A stretch of 64,000 nt of DNA, from NCBI GenBank assembly GCA_029204225.1, contig CM055093.1, positions 29,335,777 through 29,399,776 of the forward strand. Direction: 5' to 3'. The position numbers and the translations under genes are program-made. Positions 1 to 12,308 of the stretch are shown one piece after another (the stretch's first letter is position 1; each line of letters begins with the position of its first letter). The notes below the pieces were generated by a model that saw only the letters and a list, made by a program, of their open reading frames with translations, was not told the DNA's origin and searched no databases. Source of the DNA: Diphasiastrum complanatum (taxonomy: Eukaryota > Streptophyta > Lycopodiopsida > Lycopodiales > Lycopodiaceae).

Positions 1-738
1 TCCTGTTCTCACATGTGAAATAAATGTACATATAGGTTGTACATTTGTTTTAATTCAAGTTCTAGTGGCTAAAAAGGACAAAATCTAGTTTTCTAATCAT
101 ATGGCACATCAATCTATTGATTGCATGAGCCACACCATTAAAATAGGTGGCACATCCCATGTGTAGAGGACTGCTCACACGTGTGGAAAAAGCTGAAGTA
201 GGCGAGTTTTGACTTCTAGAAGATTTCTAAGTAGTTCTCCATATAGTAGGAAAATGGACCAAAGTGCTCAAAATAGAAAGTTTGATCCAAGTGTCAATTT
301 TGCATGATGATTCATCATATGACAAAGCATCCTCGTACGTGTGAGATCTTATGCATGATCAGTACCACGAGCTCCAAGAAATGTATATACAGAGGCATAT
401 TTGGTCATAATACAAAAAAAAACACCAATCTTGGTTTTGGAGGCAATTTCTTGTTAATCTCTCCATTTGTCTTTATTTGTTTTGGATGTTTTGAGTTTCT
501 ATCATATTGTACTTTGATTTCATGCTGGAGTCCGTACTCTGACAGGTTTATACACATGGGAAACCAGCAAGTACATTTACCTTCATTAATGATTGTTCTT
601 GTTAGATTTTCATGCCTAGAATTGATCTAGATTGATCTAAATCTTGTGTAGATTGATAAATCAATTGTATCTAACATCCAATCCCTCTTGTGGATCATTT
701 TAGGATCCATTCTTGGTCCTATTTTGCAGATTTCCACA
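1..738 (+). repeat. 5' LTR (partial) of copia element C1
   Basis: This stretch ends in CA directly before an initiator-Met primer site, so it is read as the 3' part of a 5' LTR whose start lies outside the window. It resembles the LTR at 49247-50381: both carry a stretch reading ATAGGTTGTACAT and CACATGTG/CACACGTG palindromes (one near 172). The right boundary at 738 is set by the primer site. The left boundary is unknown. Confidence 0.6.
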
Positions 739-751
739 TGGTATTAGAGCC
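739..751 (+). other. Primer-binding site of C1 (initiator Met tRNA)
   Basis: The sequence TGGTATTAGAGCC follows the LTR terminal CA with no spacer. It differs by one base from TGGTATCAGAGCC, the usual plant copia primer site complementary to the 3' end of initiator methionine tRNA. The change is C to T. Confidence 0.75.
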
Positions 752-1338
752 AAGTACAAGAGGATTTATTGATATTGATGGGGTTGATCCAAAACTAAGC
801 CCAAATTAGCAAGTTTTTGGAAACTAGCTAATTTTGATGTGGCAAGTTGGATTTGATAGCTATACTCAAAAATTTTGGACCAGGACTTGTTGTGGGCTGT
901 AGGAGTACATTCCACACGTGTGGGGTCGTACAAATCCGGTTTTGGTTGAGAAAATTCAAATTTATGTATATTTTGACTCACACACCCAAATTTAGAGATT
1001 TTTAGTGCAAATTCAAGTTTTTTCTATAGAAATTCTATTCCTATGATTAGTTCTTGGATTAGATCAGCCAAAAAATTAAATTTGAGGCTTGATTCAGGTG
1101 CGTTAAATGATTTTCTTTGATTTTTTGAGTGCATGTTGAAGTTGAGAGAGAGATTGCCAAAAATCATAGATTAAGGAGTGATTTTGCAAGGCTGAGACTA
1201 GAATCTAAATTTCCCTCATTCTAGATTGGATCATGAGTGATAGGAATGTGTCTATAAGCTTTCAAATTGCTAGAAGACTTTAAGTTCAGATCTCTTAGAG
1301 AAACCATAAGTGTTTCTAGTGCTTTTTCACATTCAAAA
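752..1338 (+). other. Untranslated leader of C1
   Basis: About 590 bases lie between the primer site and the gag start codon. No gene is seen. A CCACACGTGTGG palindrome occurs near 911. Leaders of similar length follow the primer sites of C2, C3 and C4. Confidence 0.5.
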
Positions 1339-3470
1339 ATGGCATCTATGGGTGGTTTTTTGCTTGAAACTAGTGAAAGGCTCACATCCACTAATTATGC
1401 TATTTGGAAAGTTCAAATGGAGTCTTTGCTTGTACTCCATGATCTTTATGACATAGTACTTGAGGTGGAAGTAAAACCTCAAGGAGGTGTTGAATTGGTA
1501 AAGTACAAAAAGAGATGTAGAGTTGCATTACATTGCATAAAAATGAATGTAAGTAATGAACTTTTGAAGAAATCTCATCTTGTACGACATCCAAAGAGGC
1601 ATGGGATTCACTAAAAGCAATTTAAGAATCCAAGAATACTTCAAGGATACTCATGCTTAGGAATCAAATCTTCAAAGCATGAAAGGAAGTAGTGAAAGTG
1701 CCCAAAATTATGTTCTTAGGATCAAATCTTTGAATAAGGAGTTGTCTTCTATAGATGATAAGATCAAAGATGATGAATTAGTTCAAATCATTTTGAATGG
1801 ATTAGGAGATGATTATTTTAATCTTGTTCAAACCTTTGCTATTCAAGATTTACTTCCTAGTATTGAAAAACTTCAAAGTGTGCTTGTAAGTGAGGAAAGT
1901 AGAATACTTCATATCAAAAGTAGGATGAGTTCCTTATCTTTGAATGATGGTGATGAAAAAGCTAACTTTTCTTTGAAAGGCAAGAAAAAAAAGTTTCCAT
2001 CCAAGAAGACTCAAGACATGGAGATGGAGAGCAAGGATGGATCATCAAGTTCTAAAGACAAGAGCAAGAAGGACAAGAAGAAGCTAAAGTGTTTCTTTTG
2101 CAGAAAAAAAGGGACATTTTGCATCCGAGTGCTACAAGAAGAAGACTGCCCAAGAGAAGGACAATCAAGGCAATCTTGTGCTTGAGGAGGTGGAGGAAGA
2201 ATGCAATCTATCTTTGATGGTATCCTCACCACAAACATCTAATCAAGACACTTGGTGAATTGATAGTGGGGCACGCTCCCACATGACTCACCAAAAAGAC
2301 TACTTTTCTAATCTACTTTCTTACAATAGTTCTAAGAGATTTATCTTCACTGCAAGTAATCAAGAATGTGAGATTGTAGGAGTTGGATCCATTCCTTTAT
2401 GTCTAGTATCATCAAAAAAAGTAGACCTAGACAATGTTCTTTATGTACTTTCAATTACAAAGAACTTGTTGAGTGTAGGACAACTTATGGATAGTGAATT
2501 AAATGTACATTTCAAGCATGGAGCATGTTCTATCTTGAAAGATGAAAAATGTATTGCTAATGGTTTTAAGCAAGGGAGGTTATTCAAATTGGTTGCTAAT
2601 GTGATGGTTGGAAGTGTGAACATGGCAAGGGAGGAGCTCACTCAAGTGGAATTGTGGCACAAAAGGTTAGGCCATCCTAACTTCAAAGCTATGGAGACCA
2701 TGGTGACAAAAGAGCTAGCAAGTGGACTTCCCAAAACCATATCCAAGTGTGGCAAGCTTTGTGAAGCTTGTGGACTCTCCAAATCTCATAAGCTACCTTT
2801 CAAGAGATCTTTGACAAGATCTAGCTCTCCTCTTGACCTTATACACTTGGATGTTCATTCATTTTCACATGAATCTAATGGTGGAGCTCTTATGTATGTC
2901 ACTTTTATTGATGATAGATCAAGATACTCTTGGGTTTATCTCTTGTCCAAGAAAAGTGAAGTTTTTGAGTCCTTTGTAAAGTTTAAAACTCTTGCAGAAA
3001 AGCAATTTAATACTAGCTTGAAAGTATTAATAAGTGATAATGGAGGGGAGTACATCTCCAATAGGATGAAAGAGTTTTGTGAAACCAATGGCATTAGGAG
3101 AGAGTTTACTTGCACATATACTCCACAACAAAATGGAGTAGCTGAGAGAAAGAATAGAACACTATGTGAGTGTGCTAAAGCCTTGAGATTAGATGCATCC
3201 CTTCCTATTTCATTTTGGGGAGAAGCTATTTTGTGTGCAAACTTTCTAGGCAATAGAATGACTAATAGTGCCATTAAAGGACTTACACCTTATGAAGTAT
3301 TGTATGGCAAAAAGCCAAATCTTAGTGATTTGAAAGTTTTTGGATGTACTTGTTATGTACATATTCCTTTATAAACAAGGAAAAAGGAATATGCCATTTC
3401 ATTCAAAGGCATCTTTGTTGGTTATAGTGAAAAAAGTAAAGCTTATAGGATATTTGATCCTATTACCAAC
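1339..3470 (+). pseudogene. C1 copia gag-pol, broken and 3'-truncated
   Basis: The frame starts MASMGGFLLETSERL, the same N-terminus style as the intact polyprotein of C3. Gag shifts frame near 1578, has a TAA near 1622, and continues from 1679 to 2185. It shifts again inside the zinc knuckle (KCFFC..KKG, near 2090-2130). The protease motif IDSGARSHM near 2262 is preceded by a stop (W-stop). From 2283 a 363-residue open stretch covers the pre-integrase HHCC region (HKRLGHPN ... CEAC) and the integrase core. The core keeps D (LIHLDVH), D (SDNGGEY) and E (NGVAERKNR). A stop follows VHIPL at 3374, and homology continues to DPIT at about 3467. There it meets element L1. RT and RNase H are absent. 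It cannot make a working polyprotein. Confidence 0.85.
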
Positions 3471-4903
3471 CTCTCGTGCAAGACTCAACTTTCACATTTC
3501 CTTCATTGATCACTGCCTTACACGTAACACAAGTCAACGTACTCCTTATGTCTCCTCATCATTGCTGGTCCAGAGAAAGCCTATAACAAGCTTTCCCTTC
3601 CACAACAAAGACTTGTCAACTTATTAGGTCCAAAGTTTGCCAGTCTCCTCGTCTGAGTATGGCTAGGTCACCTTGAATTTGCACCCGTTTTGATCAACTT
3701 TCATTCAAACTTTGCCCCAAGAGAGAGGTGTGTGTGATAGTTCCCCTCCACTTATAAAAATAGTTGATCGGACTGAGAGTAGAGTTCTCAGACAAAAAGC
3801 CTTTCCAACACTTTGCTTCCCATCTGCTAGGATTATGGCTTGATCCAACTTGTTGCCAATCTCTGAAGAAGATCCTAGTCTTTCTCCTTTGAGGAAAAAC
3901 CCAACTGACATTGGATATCACTCATGCTCAGTAAGTTTCAGTTCCGAAGGTGGCCGTCCCAAATGAAGACCAACTGCTCCATAGAAGATTTCCCCTGAAA
4001 TTGCCCTTTCCAACTTTTGACTTCCTGCTTGCATCTGGTGGGCGTTGTCACAAATGAAATTAACCCAAGAAATAGGCTAGCCATCCATCCTTTGCAAACA
4101 TGGAGTCGTTTCGTTGCCGTTCACGTGCGAGAACTTGAACTGCAAATCCGCCCCACAGATTCTGTAGTCCTCTTTGCTTGATGGTATCAGCCTTCAAAAG
4201 AAAGGTTCCTTCTTGAGCCATCAGCTCCTTGTATCACAAGCAATTATGCAAACCAGGAAAAGCACGAGTACTAAGACTCACCACAAATACATACAAGCAA
4301 GACACTCAGGCAGGTTTGCTAACATGTAACAAAGACAAGGTTCCCCTTTGAGATAGTCCTGCCAAAAGACCTTTTCTTGGTCGTGCCCATACAGATCGAT
4401 CACAAAATCAGCCCACAGAGAACACCTCTCCAACTATTCGTGCTTTCACCATTAAGCAGCACATTGCCTCAGTCACGCCCCACCACTTTTTGGTCGATAG
4501 CCCTTATAGCTAAACGATCAACAGCTATCCCGCACCGGCAGCTAACCACCCGTGCTTTACACCTGAATTCGAGCAGCATCTTTGTATCAATGGTTAACCC
4601 GTACAGTTCAAATATGTCGCCCCGCACCTCACAAGGCACAGACCGTGCTTACAACAACCTAATGGCAGCACGCTGCCTCATCTGTCCTACGTATAGACAG
4701 CGCCAGGTCCAAACCGCGAGAACTGACCATGCTTACACCTCAAGGGCAACACCTTGACTCATCAAGTCCCCCGTTCTGCCGACCATTCCGACCGTGGACG
4801 CACCCATGCTTACACTGTGAGCAACACCTTGCACAACAGTCGTCTTGATGAATCCCAAACAGTGGCCATTTCCGTGAGATCTGCATAGCTGACCGGCTAG
4901 TCA

Positions 4904-4915
4904 GCTCTGATACCA
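4904..4915 (-). other. Primer-binding site of L1
   Basis: The plus strand reads GCTCTGATACCA, the reverse complement of the initiator-Met primer site TGGTATCAGAGC. It is separated from the LTR edge by CA, exactly as in L2. It fixes the minus orientation of the element. Confidence 0.75.
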
Positions 4916-4917
4916 CA

Positions 4918-6107
4918 TGTAGTGAATGCATCCCAAAGGGAGCCGAGAATCCTTCCCAGCCTTCAACTCTTGCCGTCCAAACCCTTGACATACAAGCAGC
5001 CAACTCGCCAACAACGATCAGACTTAACCAACTGGAAGTTCAGAAACCAACATTGAGATCCAATCTGGCGCCATGCCAGATGGGGGGTCTCGATGTGGGT
5101 GACTTCCCTCCGAGCCAGCCGCCCGACATACTTCAAACTTAACCAACTTGAAGCTCCGTTACAAATGAGTAAGATCCATTCCAAGCAAGCGGTCTGACTT
5201 ACATCAGACTTAACCAGCTGAAAGCTTTGTCATGAGCACTGGAAGCCAGCTGGCACCACACCAGACTGGACAACCATAAACAGGTAACTTCCACCCAAGC
5301 AAGCCATCCAACTCAGCCGACAGGTTAGAGCCCGTTCCCCAAGAGCTTAACCCGTTCACGTTCATGCAAGGAACACTCAAAACCACAAGCCATGACAGAT
5401 ATGTAGACAACCAGTTCTTGGACCAAATGGTCCAACCACAGCATACCGCTGGTGCCATGGATCGAATGGTCCCGACGGCATACCGATGGCATCCCGGGAT
5501 ACAACCCTCAGCTATGTGCCAAATTAAAAAGTTTGAAGAGGCCTTACAACTGGTGCTTTTACTGAACACTGAAATCCAGAAGGTAATCAGAATCAGTTTG
5601 AGAAAAATCCCACTTTATTGATAAATCTGAAGGTTACATTTCAAGTGTGTGACCGACCCTAGTCTCCGGGGCGCTGGCATGCCAAGGCGAGTGCCAAGAC
5701 AACATTCCAACAAGGGAGGCTGAGACTTGGTTGGAGCTCGCCCTGAGTCGCAACCCGCACTCCCCTATAGTATTGGTGGGATTCGCCACCTCCCCTCATA
5801 CCAAGTACTCTACCCAGGCTGGTAAAGCACGTTTTCTCTCTCTAGAAAGTCATTTTCTCTCTCTAGAATTTATTGATCCCCAGGCTTTCTTTAATCATGC
5901 CTAGATCGTGTGACGTGATTGCACATCGATCTGAGCTCTCTGGACTTCGGTAGAATCGATCAAAGATTTTCAGCCATAGGAACTTGGCACCGGCTGGATT
6001 CTGGTCATAGTGACGCCGAGAGCGGCGCCGGGAGCAGCAGGGGCGCTGCTGATGCCGGGGACAATACTGGCGCTGGAAGTAAGGCTTGTAAAGGTAACTT
6101 TACAACA
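4918..6107 (-). repeat. 5' LTR of L1
   Basis: It begins TGTAGTG and ends TTACAACA on the plus strand, matching both LTRs of L2 along its length with substitutions and small deletions (about 1190 against 1236 bases). Direct repeats of TTTTCTCTCTCTAGA lie near 5829-5870, and a GGCGCC-type GC-rich block lies near 6015-6080. Confidence 0.8.
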
Positions 6108-6669
6108 GGTAGAGAACAAGTAGGAGCTAAAAATAGCTTTTTTCTCATTGTTTTTTAATCTCGAGGCATTGACCCTAAATAGGGTGGATCGATTGGATCT
6201 TTAGGCTAGATGTTAGGGTTAGGTTATGATGAATACATAGAAGCCCTAATATGCTCAGATCCGAGCTCTACATGTATAAATATGTGATGGGATTTCCATC
6301 CAATTATGAGCAAAATCGAGATTTTCCTTCTTGACTAGTTTGAGTCTATGATTTGATTGATGAATGCTATTGGCATACAATTTTTTGTGATGATTGAATG
6401 AGTTTGGAGTTACATGTACAATACACAGGCAGTAGCAGGCCATACTTTCATACGTGTGAAGAGTTTTGGAGCTAATTCATGGAGTTCAAGCCAAGATAAG
6501 CTAGGAATCAATGCTTCGATTAGTAATCTAGCTTCTAGATCTTGTTTGGATCTTAAGTAGGTGCTTTCTCCATCATTTCTAGGATCAAATCGGATTATTT
6601 TGCTGCATTTTTAACAAATAGATCTGAACACAATATGATGAAATTTCACCAACACCTAAGATTGAAACA
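6108..6669. other. Unrecognised sequence between L1 and C2
   Basis: No gene, LTR or repeat was recognised here. The stretch is AT-rich and contains no open frame with family resemblance. If L1 generated a target-site duplication, its right copy should be GGTAG at 6108-6112, but the left partner is lost. Confidence 0.4.
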
Positions 6670-7401
6670 TGTGAAGAATTGAAAAAGATTATCTATGGTA
6701 GATATAGGGGCTTATGTTTTTTATATCAAGCATCTAGGTGTAGGATGTTGATAGGACCAAATCTGGCATAGATGGCAAATTACCATTTTCTACTTGTAAT
6801 GCCACTATTTAGTCAAAATAGAGTAAGAGGCTAAACTCGTGCCAATTAGAGTGTAGACAAGTGTAATACTTTTGTTTGATGAAATTTAAGAGGTCCAATA
6901 GGATTTAGAGGTGGAGCCTTGAGGGATCCAATAGAATTTGAGGTTTTCTTGAAAATGGTCCAATAGAATCTAGAGGTGAATGGATCAATGGTCCAATAGG
7001 ATTAAGAGGTGGCAAAAGTGTGGTCCAACCATAGTTAAGCATAGTGGTAGCTCGTGGATCTACTAGTATCATTGTACTTCTCATTTGGATCTAATTGATT
7101 TTGAGATTGAGTGGATTTTGTGAGTAATTGGTTTTCTAGCTTTCTCTCTCTACCCGAGAGCTCATGATGATTTTCTCTCTCTACCTGAGGAGAGCAGCTT
7201 GTTTTACTTAGATTATTTTTGGAACACTTCCCACACGTGTGAGTGAGAGTTGGAAGTGATTGAATGCATGTAGTAGTGTGTTTTTGCCATAGAATCAAAG
7301 GTAGATCTTGAATCTCAAACTAGTCTTGATCTTGGTGCATCTACACACCTTAGGAGATCACAAGTACATGTTGTGGACAGTCCACACGTGTGAATTTAAC
7401 A
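6670..7401 (+). repeat. 5' LTR of C2
   Basis: It starts TGTGAAGAATTG and ends in AACA, as do the LTRs of C3, with about 732 bases. It shares the TCTCTCTCTACCCGAGAG blocks, the CACACGTGTG palindromes near 7215 and 7383, and the GATCACAAGTACATG end. Scattered substitutions and small indels make it older than the C3 LTR pair. Confidence 0.88.
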
Positions 7402-7414
7402 TGGTATCAGAGCC
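7402..7414 (+). other. Primer-binding site of C2
   Basis: TGGTATCAGAGCC follows the LTR terminal CA with no spacer and is a perfect match to the initiator-Met primer site used by copia elements. Confidence 0.85.
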
Positions 7415-7959
7415 TACCTAAGGTTACCATGCATTTGGTCCATTTAAGTGAAAACTTTTCATCAATCTTGAGCTAGAAATTGTCAAGATCCATTTTCCTA
7501 GCTATCTTGTCTAATTTTGGACCAAAAGAGATCAATAGGGCATTGATTGGGTCTAACCTGGTACTGTACGGACTCAAGTGCTCAGACACGTGTGAGGAAC
7601 ATTTCAGATTGAGAGTTCTCTCTCATGCTTGATTCATTTATCTTGCTTCATAGCTTGTTATGAAGCTATTTTTGCCTAGTTTCTGATGCAATCAGTTTCA
7701 TTCCATTTGGTTGAGCCAATCAGAAGTTATAAGCTTTTGAAGAGGGTTAGGTAGGTCACCTAGACCTGGGTGGACACATTTGGTTTGGTTAAGAGATTGC
7801 TTGTTAGATCTCTGTTCACAGTTGTATGGTTACCAATCTCATCTATAAGTGATCTAGACATTGTTTTGAGATCATAGCCAATTTGTTTCATGCAATATCA
7901 TTGAATTTGAGTCAAATTTGGTGTTCTTGCTTGAGGATTGTTGATCCCAAGCTACCAAT

Positions 7960-8095
7960 CACTCTTTATGTGCCTAAGCTTACTAAGAATGTCATTAGTG
8001 TTGGCCAATTGCTTGATAATGGCCTTCATGTAAAATTCAATGTTGATACTTGCACTATCAAGAAGTATGATAAGATATTTGCCTTAGGATCTAGA
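7960..8095 (+). pseudogene. C2 pol fragment between protease and integrase
   Basis: The frame reads LYVPKLTKNVISVGQLLDN and onward. It is nearly identical to residues about 399-441 of the C3 polyprotein, the linker after the aspartic protease. It runs into telomere-like repeats at 8096. It has no function on its own. Confidence 0.85.
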
Positions 8096-8110
8096 CCCTA
8101 AACCCTAAAC
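8096..8110. repeat. Short interstitial plant telomere repeat
   Basis: Two tandem CCCTAAA units lie exactly at the breakpoint between copia C2 and gypsy fragment G1. CCCTAAA is the complement of the plant telomere unit TTTAGGG. Two units can arise by chance, but the position at a junction is suggestive of repair-associated addition. Confidence 0.6.
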
Positions 8111-8738
8111 CGGCATCGCAACTAACCCGAACAAGATCATGATCATTCAAAATCTGTCCAAACCATGCACCATTCGTGAAGTTTATTCTTTCCCAGGCCA
8201 TGCCAACTACTATCGATGCTTCTCAATTTCGCTAATAAAGCATGATACCTATAAAGTGGTTGTTGTTCCCAAATGGACTGATGAACAATGAGTCGCATTC
8301 ATTTAGTTAAAGGAAGCCCTCACGAATGCACCTATCCTTCGGGCCTCTGATTATCCCAAAGAATTCCATGTGCATACTGATGCATCCAAGTATGCCATTC
8401 GAGTAGTGCTCACCCAACCGGGAGAATCCAAAAAGGATTATCCAATCCGATTTTTTAGTAGACAATTGATACCTGATGAAGTCAATTATACCACTACCAA
8501 GCGTGAAGCTTTGGCAATGGTGTATGTGGTTCAGAAGTTTCGTCATTATCTCATGGGAAATTATTTTGCTTTCTTCACTGATCATTAAGCACTCCTATAT
8601 CTTATCAACAAGACTTGCACAACCGGTTATATTACTCGATGGATCCTATTACTGCGAGAATTTGAGTTTAGGATCGTGGTTCGAAAGGGGGTTCAACATT
8701 TTTTAGCAGATCATTTATCCCGAATCTCTAACTTACCC
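8111..8738 (+). pseudogene. Gypsy G1: end of reverse transcriptase and RNase H
   Basis: A single frame reads ATNPNKIMIIQNL, then SFPGHANYYR (end of RT connection). The RNase H core follows: FHVHTDASKYAI, IRFFSRQLIP, REALAMVYVVQKFRHYLMG, FFTDH and HFLADHLSRI. This order is typical of Ty3/gypsy pol. There are three in-frame stops and no frameshift. Each stop is one C-to-T step from a sense codon, and one of them replaces the Gln of the usual FTDHQALLYL. The rest of the element is absent on both sides. Lineage is probably Tat/Athila-like by the wording of the RNase H, but that is inference. Confidence 0.88.
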
Positions 8739-8744
8739 ACTCAT

Positions 8745-9971
<1,227 letters not shown>

Positions 9972-10050
9972 AAAAGTGATGAGCTATTGTTTCTTTTGAA
10001 TTTGCAAGTAGATAGTAGAGTTTTGTGGACAATTTGCAGGCAATAGACAT

Positions 10051-10147
10051 CTCCAAGGCTCTTAGTTGGACCGAGCCCACTTCCCAAGGCTCTTAGTTGG
10101 ACCAAGCCCATCTCCAAGGCTCTTAGTTGGACCGAGCCCACTTCCCA
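10051..10147. repeat. Minisatellite, three units of about 31 bp
   Basis: The unit beginning CCAAGGCTCTTAGTTGGACC occurs at 10053, 10084 and 10114. Units one and three share CCGAGCCCACTTCCCA, while unit two reads CCAAGCCCATCT. Confidence 0.9.
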
Positions 10148-11480
10148 TTACTACATGACCTTTGATGGAGATGGCAACTGTCTTCTTTCTTGTCAACATT
10201 GGCACTGTTACCGGTGAGCCAAATGTTTTTTACCGTAGCATTTTTTGTCCACTTAGTTGTCATTTTCTTATTTATGTTGTTGTAAATTATTTTTTAGTAT
10301 TATTGGTTGATGCGCAAAATTTTTCTTGTAGTTTTTTTCATCTATTTTGTATGAGTTGAATACATGTAAGTGTGGGCATTATATTGAGCTTCTAATCCCC
10401 CACAAAATAGAGGTATAAAATAATCCACATTTAACTATCAAAAATTTGCTATTACAGGCCTTTCAGAAACAGGAGTAGTGCTAGGAAAAGCAAGCACACC
10501 AACCAGGTTTTTGAGATTCAAAGAGTTTTTCTGCCTCCCAAACTTAATATCTGACCTCGCCTATTTCAATACTGATCAAGCAGAGTTTTTTTTTCTATAA
10601 AATACCAAGGAGACAAATTCAAGTCATAAAATTTAAAAAAATAACAAAGAAAACTTCTCAAACCTGCTTGAACTTGCCCAACTATTGAAACTAAGAATCT
10701 AACCTCGCTTACCTAGTGTATTCCCAAAACTAGCACATTCCTAAGGAGAACTTGATATCTGACCTGCTGAGTTACACACTTAGTTCTCCAATTTTGATAA
10801 GCTTAAGTTGAATCGAGTGAACTCAGACTCATCAGCATTAGCTTAGAAAAGACATATTGTCCAAAAAGTATTTTGACCTTGCTTGGCTTCAATTTTCAAG
10901 ATCTGGCTTCACTACTTTGAGATCTGAAATATTTGATATTGACTTTGCTATTCCTAAGTTTGTGAATTTAGACTGGCACGTGATCCCCCATTCTTGTAGT
11001 ATTTATTCTACATTTTCAAAACCATTCCATAATCATAATTTTTGTTGAAAGTACAATGCAAAGCTCCTTTATTCTCAAAGATTTGGACAAAGTCTTGTTG
11101 TCTTTCAAACCCTCTACTTAATGTCGCCTTCTGTCTTTTCTTTTTCTTGTTCTTCTTATTCTAAAATTGTTTTCTTTCAACAAATCATTTTAGTTAATTT
11201 GCAATATTTTAATTTTCGATACGGTATTGTGACTTCCTTGACAAAGAAAAATACAAACACTTTCAAAATTTCTTGTGTTCTAGCTAAAATCATACACCTA
11301 ACTTCACTACTGCTAAAGTGACCTAATTGATTGTGCTTAGCTAGGAAGTTCTCTCCTCTTTTTTTCTTTGATGATTCACTTGATCTTTGGACTCCTCCCC
11401 CTACATGCTCAATCCTCATCCTATGACAAAAAGATTTAATATTCTATTGGTGAAGAAACTTTGCTTCAATTGTTCCTTTA

Positions 11481-11738
11481 CTACATGATGACCTTTGGAT
11501 GCAAGTATGGGATGATTTGTCTTCTCCACTATCCCCTCTTTATCTTTCTATTGAAATTGATGTCTTCAAAAAAGGCATCATTACTACTAATAGTGATTAT
11601 GGTACTACATGATGACCTTTGGATGCAAGTATGGGATGATTTGTCTTCTCCTCTATCCCCTCTTGATCTTTTTTTTTTTTTTTTTTTCAGTTTGATGTCT
11701 TCAAAAAAGACATCATTACTACTAATGGTAATTATGGT
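11481..11738. repeat. Tandem duplication, unit about 124 bp
   Basis: CTACATGATGACCTTTGGAT begins at 11481 and again at 11605. The copies match to the ATCATTACTACTAAT words near 11578 and 11714. The second copy carries a poly-T expansion near 11671-11688. Confidence 0.88.
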
Positions 11739-12261
11739 ACTATGTGCTATGTTTCTAGGGTGATGGCTATTATATGGCAGGTCTAGACGACTAGGAACTA
11801 GTTTGTTTTGTTAATTTGTGCTATGGCTTTTTGTGCAAGTCATCAAGCTTTCTTGATAATTAATAGTTCACATATTAGTGTTACATATGGGAAGTGTGCT
11901 ATTTACTCCATTTTTTACTTTTTGTATGAGAGATATTCCTATATTATTACATGATTGTAGTATGTACTTTAAGCCATTGATTGGGTATCTCCCAATGGCA
12001 AGCTTTCTTACCAAGACTAAGAGGTTTTGTGTTTGCTTAACTTTTGTACCCACTATGTCTATGCCAATATATAGAAAGTTTCAGTTGTCCATTGCAAAAA
12101 AAAAAAAATCTAGGATGTTATTCAAGTTGCACATGGCCTTCATATCAAAAATAAGGGAAGTACCATCATCATAACTTTGGCACATAGATTGGCTTTATGT
12201 ATTGGATAAAAAAAAATGTTTTTCACTTCTTACTAGTGATATACATGCCTTTTGAAGAAGG

Positions 12262-12262
<1 letters not shown>

Positions 12263-12306
<44 letters not shown>
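12263..12306. repeat. (AC)n microsatellite
   Basis: About 22 uninterrupted AC units. Confidence 0.97.

Positions 12307-12308
<2 letters not shown>

Larger units (their letters stand above)
1..3470 (+). mobile_element. Copia retrotransposon C1 (5' LTR to integrase)
   Basis: LTR, primer site, leader and gag-protease-integrase follow in copia order, with integrase before the missing RT. The 3' half is absent. At about 3470 the sequence switches within a few bases to the internal region of the non-coding element L1, which runs in the opposite orientation. No remaining C1 half was found after L1. The junction is therefore more likely a deletion or recombination than a simple nested insertion. Confidence 0.8.
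3471..6107 (-). mobile_element. Truncated copy L1 of the non-coding LTR element (LARD-like)
   Basis: This region aligns with the complete element L2 at about 24115-27029. On the minus strand it consists of a 5' LTR (4918-6107), a primer site, and about 1450 bases of internal sequence. The remaining internal region and the 3' LTR are missing. The internal part lacks the 250-bp tandem duplication seen in L2. No open frame long enough for a retroviral protein was found. GC content is clearly higher than in the neighbouring copia DNA. The left edge abuts copia C1. Confidence 0.8.
6670..8095 (+). mobile_element. Truncated copia C2, same family as C3
   Basis: A complete LTR, a primer site and about 520 bases of leader align closely with C3 (compare 14787-16050). 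Homology to the leader stops near 7922. After a short piece that resembles a different copia LTR end (GATCCCAAGCTACCAATCAC), the sequence resumes in the region between protease and integrase (equivalent to C3 17417-17548). It ends at about 8093. Almost all of gag, and all of integrase, RT, RNase H and the 3' LTR, are missing. It is a non-coding relic, more diverged from C3 than C3's own two LTRs are from each other. Confidence 0.85.

Noticed and set aside
2936-3274. Minus-strand 112-codon open frame opposite the C1 integrase
   Set aside because: It is an antisense shadow of the conserved integrase frame. Similar shadows occur opposite the C6 and C7 integrases.
4377-5621. Several 80-126 codon open frames in L1, and their counterparts in L2
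   Set aside because: They lie in LTR and internal non-coding DNA, on both strands and in several frames, with no domain. They are not kept intact between L1 and L2.
11461-11763. Hydrophobic 100-codon open frame
   Set aside because: It is produced by a 124-bp tandem duplication plus a poly-T run, not by a membrane protein gene.
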